Part shown: one piece after another, positions 53,848 to 61,105 of the stretch
Layout of the letters: each line of letters opens with the position of its first letter
Numbering within the stretch: the first letter of the stretch is position 1
From: Planctomycetota bacterium
GTDB taxonomy: Bacteria > Planctomycetota > Phycisphaerae > WQYP01
Direction: 5' to 3'
Assembly: GCA_021851715.1 (NCBI GenBank)
Contig: JAJZCR010000011.1
Coordinates: 1-64,000, forward strand
DNA length: 64,000 nucleotides
The notes under the pieces: model-generated
What the model was told of the DNA's origin: nothing
The model's input: only the letters and a program-made list of their open reading frames with translations
Database searches by the model: none
Translations under genes and position numbers: made by a program

Positions 53848-53853
53848 ATTATA
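53848..53853 (-). promoter_or_regulatory. -10 box (TATAAT) of probable leaderless membrane-protein promoter
   Basis: On the minus strand a perfect TATAAT is followed by 7 nt (CCCCAGT) and the ATG at 53840. No Shine-Dalgarno is present. Confidence 0.6.
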
Positions 53854-53938
53854 CGCGCCGGATCGTGATTCCGGCAGTTGCTCATCGCGTGACTGCGATA
53901 TTGGCCGGGGCTCCCGGCCGCATCTGTTCCACCGGGCG

Positions 53939-54703
53939 CTATGTCGCTTGTTTTCTTCCCGCGTCTGCCGGATCGTGGATGTATTTGTAAATATGGACGC
54001 CCTCCATGGTAATCATGCCTTCCTGCACCATGTTGTCCAGTGTGGGCAGAAAATTTTTAATTTTTTCCCGGGAATCAACTATTTCAATGACGATCGGCAA
54101 ATCCGTGGACAGCACCAGCACCTTGTTAGTGTGCAGCACGCTGTTGGCTCCAAAGCCCATGGAGCCTTTCAGCACGGTTCCGCCTGCGATCCCGGCAGCC
54201 CGGGCCTTGTGAATAATAGCCTCAAAAAGCGGTTTATGGTCCCATTCATCCGCTTCGCCGATGAATATGCGCAGCAGAACACCATCGTGATCAATTCGCA
54301 TCAGGGCATCTCCAGTTAAATCCGCAATAGTGCTAAGAGGTTCCACGGTGGGCGGCAGTTGGCTCTGGTGAGTCGAGCCTCTTTTTCGATACATCATCAC
54401 CGCGGCGCGCTCCAGCGTGACCATCCCGATTGGCATTGGTTTGGCGATTGCAGTTTGGATAAACTCGACGATTCGCCCCGCGTCATCAACCATCTCCACG
54501 ATTACCGGCGAAGCGCTGGTAAGATGATAATCTGACGACGTAAGCAGCCCGCGCTGGCTAAAGCCCATGATGCCGCGCAGCACGGTGGCACCGGCGATTT
54601 TATGCCGGCTGGCCGCCTGCACCAGGCGCTCGTAAGTCGGGCTGAAATGGTACAGGTCATTGCTGCGAAAATACGCCCGAAACAGTATCTTTTCACCAAC
54701 CAC
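53939..54703 (-). CDS. Tandem DUF190 protein, fluoride-locus partner of FluC
   Basis: The 254-residue product consists of two copies of the DUF190 domain. Each has the GATVLRGIMGFSQRG / GGTVLKGSMGFGANS signature, a SPVIVEMVDDAGRI / LPIVIEIVDSREKI strand-loop and a closing GMVTLERAAV / GMITMEGVHI. DUF190 proteins are commonly encoded beside CrcB/FluC, and single-domain forms are the rule, so the fusion is notable. GTG start with GAGG 10 nt upstream, 16 nt after fluC. Controlled by the same fluoride riboswitch. Confidence 0.88.
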   Translation of the reverse strand: MVGEKILFRAYFRSNDLYHFSPTYERLVQAASRHKIAGATVLRGIMGFSQRGLLTSSDYHLTSASPVIVEMVDDAGRIVEFIQTAIAKPMPIGMVTLERAAVMMYRKRGSTHQSQLPPTVEPLSTIADLTGDALMRIDHDGVLLRIFIGEADEWDHKPLFEAIIHKARAAGIAGGTVLKGSMGFGANSVLHTNKVLVLSTDLPIVIEIVDSREKIKNFLPTLDNMVQEGMITMEGVHIYKYIHDPADAGRKQAT

Positions 54704-54719
54704 TTGCCAAAATCCTCAT

Positions 54720-55103
54720 TTAGCCATTCATGCGATGTCCCAAAATAACGCCGGCCCGCACCGCCAACAACCCCAACAGCAAACTGCCCAGAAGATAAAA
54801 CATCGCCCGCAAGCCGGCACCATCCGAGAGCATGCTGTTGGATTCAAACATATACGTGGAAAATGTGGTATAGGCACCGGTAAAGCCAACAGCGATGGCG
54901 AGTCGAAAATCCTGGGATATGGGCAACCGGTTACCGGCCACGGTGGCAAACCAGCCGAGAAACAGGCTGCCGCTGAGGTTAATGAGCATGGTTCCCACCG
55001 GAAATGGCGAACCGGTGAACAGGCGGGCGACGAAAAACCGAGCCATGGATCCAAACAGACCGCCCACGCCAACCGCCATATATTCGAATAAAACTTTTTT
55101 CAA
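54720..55103 (-). CDS. fluC: Fluoride channel FluC (CrcB)
   Basis: A 127-residue four-helix channel subunit that exports fluoride as an inverted dimer. The signature pieces are GGLFGSMARFF, PVGTMLINLSGSLFLGWF and GFTGAYTTFSTYMFES (the F-box Phe and the Thr/Ser of the pore). The start is TTG at 55103: GGAG lies 7 nt upstream, and the resulting N-terminus MKKVLFEYMAVGVGG has the family length. The longer frame runs through the riboswitch and is not a real extension. It leads the fluC-DUF190 operon. Confidence 0.93.
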   Translation of the reverse strand: MKKVLFEYMAVGVGGLFGSMARFFVARLFTGSPFPVGTMLINLSGSLFLGWFATVAGNRLPISQDFRLAIAVGFTGAYTTFSTYMFESNSMLSDGAGLRAMFYLLGSLLLGLLAVRAGVILGHRMNG

Positions 55104-55133
55104 GACGCCGCTCCAGAGTTGGCCCACGAAACA

Positions 55134-55168
55134 CAAAAACCCCGGCTGATAATTCATCCGCCGGGGTT
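55134..55168 (-). terminator. Intrinsic terminator, expression platform of the fluoride riboswitch
   Basis: On the minus strand AACCCCGGC (55168-55160) pairs with GCCGGGGTT (55146-55138) across a 13-nt loop, and is followed by a T-run (TTTTT). The stem of nine pairs lies between the aptamer and the fluC start. In the usual design, fluoride binding to the aptamer prevents this hairpin, so transcription reads into fluC only when fluoride is present. Confidence 0.85.
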
Positions 55169-55198
55169 GGTTGTCAAAACACTCCGGCAGCGTTACCC

Positions 55199-55262
55199 GC
55201 CAGGAGTCATCAGCCTCCACGGTCATAGGCCGGGGGCGGTTCAGGTGAACTCCATCACCTTC
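55199..55262 (-). ncRNA. Fluoride riboswitch (crcB RNA motif)
   Basis: On the minus strand the leader contains GGTGATGGAGTTCACC, then GAACCGCC, a variable stem (CCGGCCTATGACC), then GGCTGATGACTCCT. These are the conserved blocks of the crcB motif: the GGNGATGG-x-TTC-x-CC hairpin, the AACCGCC junction and the closing GGCTGATGACTCCT strand. It sits about 100 nt upstream of the fluC start with a terminator between, the standard arrangement. Confidence 0.93.
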
Positions 55263-55276
55263 GATGCGATAAGCAA

Positions 55277-55306
55277 AGTCTAATGGAAGGACGATGAAGT
55301 TGTCAA
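55277..55306 (-). promoter_or_regulatory. Promoter of the fluoride operon
   Basis: On the minus strand a perfect TTGACA (55306-55301) is followed by an 18-nt spacer and TAGACT (55282-55277). Transcription would start about 10 nt before the aptamer begins. Confidence 0.65.
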
Positions 55307-55359
55307 ACCAACCCTGCGGTGGCATCTTACCAGTTCAGCAGCGGGCCATCATCCGCAAA

Positions 55360-55401
55360 AAACACACTTGACTTTTAGCCGTCTATGTGTAAAGTGTGTT
55401 T
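55360..55401 (+). promoter_or_regulatory. Promoter flanked by 10-bp inverted repeat before the DUF4143 ATPase
   Basis: AAACACACTT at 55360-55369 and AAGTGTGTTT at 55392-55401 are perfect inverted copies 32 bp apart start to start, or three helical turns. They overlap a promoter: TTGACT at 55368-55373 and TAAAGT at 55390-55395, 16 nt apart. The ATG at 55405 lies 9 nt after the -10 box, so the leader is a few nucleotides at most. A dimeric or looping regulator, perhaps autoregulatory, is likely. Confidence 0.55.
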
Positions 55402-55404
55402 ACT

Positions 55405-56538
55405 ATGATCGCCCGACCACTATGGAATCAAAGGCTCTTCGCCGGCTGGCAAAAGGCGTCCATCATCTGGCTGACCGGACCGCGCCGGGTCGGCAAAACC
55501 GTGCTGGCGCAAAGTCTGTCCGGTGCGGAATTCCTGAACTGCGATCTGCCCGCCGTGGCCGAGCGTCTACGCGATCCGGAAATGTTTTATCGGACTTCCC
55601 AGTGCGATCTGGTAATCTTCGACGAGGTACATCAACTGCCGGATCCGAGCCGGTTGCTCAAAATCGGTGCCGACGAATTTCCCAAACTGAAAATTCTGGC
55701 TACCGGCTCGTCAACCCTGGCGGCTACGCGCAAGTTTCGCGACTCCCTGACTGGTCGCAAACGCGTGGTCAATCTGGTGCCGGTGCTTTATGAGGAGCTG
55801 TCAGCTTTTGGCGTGGTGGACGTGCGAAAGCGTCTGTTATACGGCGGATTGCCGGCCGCCTTGCTGGCGGCGGATTACGATGCCGGTTTCTACGCCGAAT
55901 GGATGGATTCCTATTTTGCACGCGATGTTCAGGAACTTTTCCACTTGGAAAAGCGCTGGGCATTCCTGCGCGTGCTGGAACTTTTATTCCGCCAGAGCGG
56001 CGGGCTGCTGGATGTAAGCAAACTCGCCGCGGAAGCTCAGGTCAGCCGGCCCACGGTTGCCAATTGGCTAGATATCTACCAGACCACGCACGCGATCCAT
56101 CTCATCCGGCCATTTTCCGCCGGCGGACGGCGCGAAATTATCGCCCAGCCCAAAATTTTCGGCTTCGACACCGGAATGGTATGCCATGCCCGTGGTTGGG
56201 ACTCGCTGCGGCCGGAGGATTGCGGCTTGCTTTGGGAGCATCTGGTACTCGACACGTTGCTCGCCGCGGGTCTGCCGAAGATACATTTCTGGCGGGATAA
56301 AGCGGGGCGTGAGGTGGATTTTATCATTCCACGCGGACGCGGGGCCGTCGACGCCATTGAATGCAAAATGAACCCCGCGGCCTTCGAGGTTCGCGGGCTC
56401 GAAGCGCTACGCCGTGTGTATCCCAGTGGCGATAACTACGTCGTGTGTCCGTTGGCCGGATCCGGTTATCAGCGAGTCCAGGATGGATACAAACTGACAT
56501 TTCTATCCCCGACGGAACTGCGGCCTGTGCTGGAATAA
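55405..56538 (+). CDS. AAA+ ATPase with C-terminal DUF4143 nuclease-like domain
   Basis: A 377-residue protein with Walker A in LTGPRRVGKTVLAQ, Walker B in LVIFDEVHQLPD, sensor LATGSST, a winged-helix linker (LAAEAQVSRPTVANWLD) and a C-terminal DUF4143 segment ending HFWRDKAGREVDFIIP with AIECK, a PD-(D/E)XK-like D-x(n)-E-x-K core. The ATG at 55405 is favoured by the promoter position; a GTG at 55396 would lie right at the -10 box end. Such ATPases are common, poorly characterised and often mobile or defence-associated. Alone here, between the fluoride operon and the MutS-like pair. Confidence 0.88.
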   Translation: MIARPLWNQRLFAGWQKASIIWLTGPRRVGKTVLAQSLSGAEFLNCDLPAVAERLRDPEMFYRTSQCDLVIFDEVHQLPDPSRLLKIGADEFPKLKILATGSSTLAATRKFRDSLTGRKRVVNLVPVLYEELSAFGVVDVRKRLLYGGLPAALLAADYDAGFYAEWMDSYFARDVQELFHLEKRWAFLRVLELLFRQSGGLLDVSKLAAEAQVSRPTVANWLDIYQTTHAIHLIRPFSAGGRREIIAQPKIFGFDTGMVCHARGWDSLRPEDCGLLWEHLVLDTLLAAGLPKIHFWRDKAGREVDFIIPRGRGAVDAIECKMNPAAFEVRGLEALRRVYPSGDNYVVCPLAGSGYQRVQDGYKLTFLSPTELRPVLE

Positions 56539-56567
56539 AGCAGGCACTGGCTGCCTTCTTGAATGTT

Positions 56568-56735
56568 ATGGAAGCAACCGGGCACGATATTGACGAGATC
56601 ATTAACGAGCCGGTCGCCGGATTTCGGGTGCTCCATTTTTACAAGCTCAATCGCTTTGTGAATCATTATTTACAGGCCAAAGAGCGGGAAGCTAGCGCTC
56701 GCCAGGAAATGGAGCATTGGATTGTTCATCCGTGA
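56568..56735 (+). CDS. Short downstream frame, possible gene remnant
   Basis: A 55-codon frame starting 30 nt after the ATPase stop (GHDIDEIINEPVAGFRVLHF, then YKLNRFVNHYLQAKEREA). Composition looks protein-like with amphipathic helices, but no ribosome site precedes it, and it runs 10 nt into the 3' end of the convergent MutS-like gene. It may be a small gene, a coupled reading frame or debris. Confidence 0.3.
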   Translation: MEATGHDIDEIINEPVAGFRVLHFYKLNRFVNHYLQAKEREASARQEMEHWIVHP

Positions 56736-58237
56736 GCCGGGTCAAAAATCTGGTGATACAGGTCGTTGGCGAAGCTGGTGGCCAGCGGCTCGCCGGGGTG
56801 CATTTCGAAAGTTCGAGTGCCGTCATCTTGGCGCTTGGCCCGCAAGAACAGGGCGGTATCGTGGTAGTGTTGTTGCGCGGCGTGGGCGAATTGGTACAAA
56901 TGGGTTACAAACCAGACCCGCACGCCGGCTTCCAGCAGCGCCTGGATAACCTGGTCGGCTATTTGGGAACCCTCAATTTCATTGGTAGCCGAAAATGACT
57001 CATTGAGCAGAAGGATGGCCGCCGGAGTCAGGCCGTCGACGATATCACTTAATCGAGAGAGTTCTTCATCAAACTTCCCGCGCTTCATGGTGCGGTCTTC
57101 CTGGCGTTTGTAATGGGTGAAAATAGCCGGGGCCACATCGGCCTCAAAGTGCGAGGCCGGCACAAACAGGCCGGCTTGCATCATCACCTGCGCCGCCCCC
57201 ATGGCTCGTAAAAAGGTGGATTTGCCGCCCTGATTAGCGCCGGTAATAACGATCATGTTTTTATTATTCGCATTGATGCTGTTGGGCCGGACCTCGCTGC
57301 CGATCCGCAGTGCCAGGCCCGCGTCGCGCAGGTCGGTGCATTGGCAACGGCCGGTTCCGGCCGGTGTGGGAATTGGAAAGCACAGCGGCACGCCGCGGTC
57401 GGACAGCGCCCGGTGCAAATTCACACAGCCCCGGTAAAACGCCAACTCGGTGCGCAAGATTGTAAGAAAGCTCATCATGTGATCGGCGGATTGGGCCAGG
57501 GCATTGGCGGCCGTATTGAGTCCGCGGTTGGTCAATTCGGAAAGGGCTTGATGGCCCGCTTCATCCCGCGGATCCAGGCGAAACGCATAGCGGGCCGGAC
57601 CACGGGTAAAAAGGCGCTGAAAAAAATTGCCGGGCTGGTTATTCGTGCGGCGCAGAGTGTAGTTGTGGCCTTCATTACGGGCACCAAGCTGAGCACTGAT
57701 CACTGTGCCATCGTGAAATTTCAGTTGTCCAAGGTCATGGCGCACCTGGTTGAAATAATCCGGGGTTAACTCATGGTTGATGCGTGTGAAGAGGGCTTGG
57801 AATCCGTCCGATTCGAATTGGGGCTGATGCGCCCGCACCAGTTGCTTGAGTTCGGCAAAAATATCCAGCAGCATATTGAGCAGGTCCACAGCCTCGTACA
57901 AAATGCCGGAAGGGGACCGGCTGAAAAGGCCCAACCATTGGCGCTGCCGGCGCTCGCCGGCCTCGAGGGCCAGCTTGGCCAATCGCTCGATCAGCGGCAC
58001 GTTTGTCAGGCAGTCGCGCAGCACGGCCTGCCGATAAAGAACCGTATCGACATCATTTTGAACGCCGCCGGCAAACACGCGTTGGACCACCGTGGCTATC
58101 AGTTCATCCTGGCCGGCCATGGCGGCGGCCACCGTTGGCAGTTCCAGGTCGGCGAATAGTGTTGGCATGCGAATTGCCGAAGAGGGATGCGTGTCGAAAA
58201 CAAAATCGCGATTGGGGTGCAGCAGATAGACCTTCAT
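56726..58237 (-). CDS. MutS-family ATPase without mismatch-recognition domain (second of pair)
   Basis: The 503-residue product keeps the MutS core clamp/lever helices (about 30-310) and the domain V ATPase: Walker A GANQGGKST at 333-341, the FTHYKRQEDRTMKRGKFDEEL region, and Walker B ILLLNESFSATNE at 408-420 (Asn for the usual Asp before Glu). The N-terminal mismatch-binding domain and the Smr domain of MutS2 are both absent. It overlaps the upstream paralogue by 4 nt (ATGA), so the two are co-translated and may form a heterodimer. DNA target unknown. Confidence 0.9.
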   Translation of the reverse strand: MKVYLLHPNRDFVFDTHPSSAIRMPTLFADLELPTVAAAMAGQDELIATVVQRVFAGGVQNDVDTVLYRQAVLRDCLTNVPLIERLAKLALEAGERRQRQWLGLFSRSPSGILYEAVDLLNMLLDIFAELKQLVRAHQPQFESDGFQALFTRINHELTPDYFNQVRHDLGQLKFHDGTVISAQLGARNEGHNYTLRRTNNQPGNFFQRLFTRGPARYAFRLDPRDEAGHQALSELTNRGLNTAANALAQSADHMMSFLTILRTELAFYRGCVNLHRALSDRGVPLCFPIPTPAGTGRCQCTDLRDAGLALRIGSEVRPNSINANNKNMIVITGANQGGKSTFLRAMGAAQVMMQAGLFVPASHFEADVAPAIFTHYKRQEDRTMKRGKFDEELSRLSDIVDGLTPAAILLLNESFSATNEIEGSQIADQVIQALLEAGVRVWFVTHLYQFAHAAQQHYHDTALFLRAKRQDDGTRTFEMHPGEPLATSFANDLYHQIFDPAHG

Positions 58238-59790
58238 GGCGTGAGCCTCCGCTTGATTTGCGCATAGGTGAGATGATGTTGCTGCGCGACGGCCAGCGCA
58301 TACGCGTTGCCGTCGGCGGGGTGCCTTTCCAGGCGGAACGTGCGCTGGGTCGGGTCAGCCGGGGCAACTCCGGCGACCACGCTGACGGTGTGGTCGTTGA
58401 GACGCGAAAGCTCATCAAGGAAGGTCACGCAGACGCAAAGCGTCTGAAGTTCCGCGAGTTTTGCAATCATTCGTGTGGCCAGGTATAGCCCGTCCCGGGC
58501 GCTGGTGGAGGAAAATATCTCGTTGAGGATCACCATGCTGTGCCCGGTGGCATGGCGGACAATATCGCGCAGACGCAGCAGATCATCCTGCAGCTTGCCG
58601 CGAAGATCCGCAAAATTTTCCGGCCGCTCAAAATGGGTGAAAATTCCGTCGACTAAACCAAGCTTGGCTTCCACGGCTGGAACGGTGCAGCCCAGGCTGG
58701 CCAGGTAATGCAGTTGGCCGAGCATCCGGGCGAAGGTGGTTTTGCCGCCCTGATTGGGTCCGGAAACCACGATAATTCGCTCTGGATCATTGAGCGTGAG
58801 ATCATTGCAAACCGGTGCCGCACCGGAAGGCAGCAAGTGGGTCGCCAGGGCCAGGTCGAAGCCTTCGCGCACCGCCAGCGATTTGGCATTTACCAGAATT
58901 TGCGGATAACAGAACCTCAGACCAGTTTGCGCCACGCGGCCGGTGAATTCGACCCAAGCCATGAAAAACTGAATTTCACGTTCACATTGCACCACGATGT
59001 CGGCGGGAAAATCAGGGTACTTGGCGCAAAAGGTCTCCAAGTCGGCGAACAGATCGGGGTGCAGCCGGGCCACGAGAGCCAGAATTCGCACCTCCACGTG
59101 GTTCATGGAGTCGCCCGGGGCCAGGGCTGCCGTGTAGTCGCGGACGGTGCCCTGCTGAAACCGGGCGAAGGTGTGCTGGACTTCCTGGCCGAAGTCCGCT
59201 TCACCGGCATAGCGGCTCACGGTAACCAGGTCCTCCTGAATACGTATGCAGTAGATAATGGCCCGTAGACGTGATTGAATATTTTCCGCCATTGCGGTCA
59301 GGGTTTGAAAGTTCTCTGATTGCACGTACTCTCCGAGCCGGGTACGAAAATCCCGCAGCCCCCGGGACTCAAGCGGCATGGGTCCAAGAGCATGGTGCAA
59401 GGCGGCGACGGCCCGGCTGTAAACCGTCGCGGCCTCAAGAATATAGCCGTGCTTGTGGATCGCGAAATGGATGGTTTCGGCTGTGGCAAGATGCCGCCGC
59501 ATCCTGGCCATCTGACCGGAAAAGGCCCGAAACGCCGCCAGCGTGGGGCCCGCCTGGACATCGCGCATGATTTCCTGACGGTAAGCGATTTCCTCGGCGG
59601 TTTTCAGAGGTTGATAAAATAGCTCGGCAAGATGATATTCATCCCGTCCGGCCAGAGCGGCCGCCACAATTTCATCGAGATGCAGGTCGGCAAAGAACGG
59701 CGGCTCCGCGGGCGAAGGCGCTGCGGCGGCCGCGAAAAAGGTCGCCGGAAAAAGTATGGAATCACCGGATCTGGGCTGGACCGAGTGCAT
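58234..59790 (-). CDS. MutS-family ATPase without mismatch-recognition domain (first of pair)
   Basis: A 518-residue paralogue of the following gene: helical lever region (about 40-300) and domain V ATPase with Walker A GPNQGGKTT at 344-352, FTHFERPENFADLRGKLQDDL and Walker B MVILNEIFSSTSARDG. The first 30 residues are Ala/Pro-rich. No DNA mismatch motif (Phe-x-Glu) is present. The GQH-like region after Walker B is not obvious. The tandem order, similar length and 4-nt overlap suggest a dedicated heterodimer rather than canonical mismatch repair. The ribosome site before the ATG at 59790 is weak. Confidence 0.9.
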   Translation of the reverse strand: MHSVQPRSGDSILFPATFFAAAAAPSPAEPPFFADLHLDEIVAAALAGRDEYHLAELFYQPLKTAEEIAYRQEIMRDVQAGPTLAAFRAFSGQMARMRRHLATAETIHFAIHKHGYILEAATVYSRAVAALHHALGPMPLESRGLRDFRTRLGEYVQSENFQTLTAMAENIQSRLRAIIYCIRIQEDLVTVSRYAGEADFGQEVQHTFARFQQGTVRDYTAALAPGDSMNHVEVRILALVARLHPDLFADLETFCAKYPDFPADIVVQCEREIQFFMAWVEFTGRVAQTGLRFCYPQILVNAKSLAVREGFDLALATHLLPSGAAPVCNDLTLNDPERIIVVSGPNQGGKTTFARMLGQLHYLASLGCTVPAVEAKLGLVDGIFTHFERPENFADLRGKLQDDLLRLRDIVRHATGHSMVILNEIFSSTSARDGLYLATRMIAKLAELQTLCVCVTFLDELSRLNDHTVSVVAGVAPADPTQRTFRLERHPADGNAYALAVAQQHHLTYAQIKRRLTP

Positions 59791-59830
59791 GGCTCACCAC
59801 CGATTCAATCAACTTTTCGGTAGGAGTCAT

Positions 59831-60391
59831 TAGTGCGGCGTTAATCGTGCCGCACGGTTTCGGCGAACTCCATCGCCCACCAACACGTATGCAACTGATT
59901 GTACGGGGACGCCCCCGGCAGTGTCAAGATTCCCAACCCCTGGATTTTACGCGTTTTGCAGCAATCGTTGGCAGCGAACCGTCTTCCAGAGAGCGCCTGG
60001 CGGCCAAGGTGGCCCCCCACCAGTGCCGACCGGCTACGCAGTGCGGGCGGGGACGCCGGCGCTGCCGGGAATCTCCTTCAATATGGGGATTGGGCACGCA
60101 TTGCGGGGCAGTTGCCACAATTTATGGCCACACCCGTTGCCCTCATGCACGGCGCGCTGTAAATGGGCGTGTTGAATTTGGCCTGACGCAAGCGTAGCAT
60201 ACAGTAGAGGGATTAAGGCGATGGAGTTCGCCGGAACCGCTCCGCACCGGGGCTGATGACTCCTGCCACGTGCGAATGGGCCGATTGGCGGGTATCAGGA
60301 AACGGGCCGCGTTTTCCCCGCATTTTAATTTTGGCCGATAATTTGGCTCAAAGAGGCCAGGGCACGCGGACTTTTTGCAGGAGCGATGCCG
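59831..60391. other. Intergenic region without recognised gene
   Basis: The 560 bp between the divergent MutS-like pair and the metallophosphoesterase contain only short frames without support. A 22-codon frame on the minus strand (59830 down) reads into the MutS-like start but lacks a ribosome site. Except for the promoter at 60172-60200 nothing is assignable. Confidence 0.4.
60172..60200 (+). promoter_or_regulatory. Possible promoter for the metallophosphoesterase
   Basis: TTGAAT at 60172-60177 and TAGCAT at 60195-60200 with a 17-nt spacer. The -35 hexamer is the same as in the ric promoter. The leader would be about 185 nt. Confidence 0.4.
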
Positions 60392-61105
60392 ATGCGTGTG
60401 CTGTTGATTTCTGATCTTCATGGCAATCCGTGGGCTTTAAGAGCCGTCGCCGCCGACTGCGGCACGTTTGACTACGTGCTGTGCGGCGGAGATGTGGTAA
60501 ATTACGGGCCGGATCCCGGAGCGTGCATCACCTGGTTGCGGGGCCACAATGCGATAACCGTGTGCGGCAACCATGATTACGCCGTGGCCCATAACCAGCA
60601 TCCCCATGCCAATCCGGCCAAGGCCCAACTGGCGCTGGCCATGCGCGATTGGACGTTGGGGCAGCTAAGCATTGAGGATATCCACTGGTTAAAGCGCCTG
60701 CCGCTGCGCCTGACGTGGGATTGTGGCGGCACTACGTTTGACGTGGTTCACGCGTCGCGGATGGATCCACTCTACGATTACCGTTTGACGCCCGACCTTT
60801 CCATCAACAAACTGACGGAGTATCTGGGCAATGGTCCCCTGGCGGATGTACTGATGGTGGGCCACACACATTTGCCTTACGTACGTCCCTATATCAACAG
60901 ACAGCTCGTGAATCCCGGCTCCGTGGGACAACCGCTGGATGGTGATCCCAGGGCGTCTTATGCGGTGTGGAAGGATGGCACGATTTCCCTGCGGCGCGTT
61001 GAATATCCGGTGCAAGATGTCGTCGCCGCGTTGGATAAAATAAAGGCTCCCCTCGTACGCAAAGCGGACTTGAAACGCGTTTTGGAAACAGGCAAACTCT
61101 TTTAA
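60392..61105 (+). CDS. Calcineurin-like metallophosphoesterase (YfcE-like)
   Basis: A 237-residue metallophosphoesterase with all metal motifs: SDLHGNPWAL, CGGDVVNYGP, CGNHDYAV and VGHTHLPY, followed by VNPGSVGQP. The group includes phosphodiesterases and serine/threonine-phosphatase-like enzymes; the DLHGN plus GDVVNYGP form is that of PrpE/YfcE-like proteins of unknown substrate. ATG at 60392 has AGGAG 8 nt upstream (the earlier ATG at 60386 is 2 nt from it). Its TAA shares a TTAA with the stop of the convergent GTPase gene. Confidence 0.92.
   Translation: MRVLLISDLHGNPWALRAVAADCGTFDYVLCGGDVVNYGPDPGACITWLRGHNAITVCGNHDYAVAHNQHPHANPAKAQLALAMRDWTLGQLSIEDIHWLKRLPLRLTWDCGGTTFDVVHASRMDPLYDYRLTPDLSINKLTEYLGNGPLADVLMVGHTHLPYVRPYINRQLVNPGSVGQPLDGDPRASYAVWKDGTISLRRVEYPVQDVVAALDKIKAPLVRKADLKRVLETGKLF

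Noticed and set aside
59762-59830. 22-codon frame upstream of the first MutS-like gene
   Set aside because: No ribosome site and it overlaps the gene in a different frame; probably chance.
14187-60140. Similar G+C-rich words (TGGCCA, GCCACGCACC) in several intergenic regions, taken as decayed repeats
   Set aside because: Similarity is short and irregular and can come from base composition; no repeat unit or boundaries could be drawn.
59847-60197. 116-codon open frame upstream of the metallophosphoesterase
   Set aside because: Arg/Pro/Cys-rich composition typical of frames running against coding DNA, no ribosome site and several equivalent overlapping frames in the same stretch.
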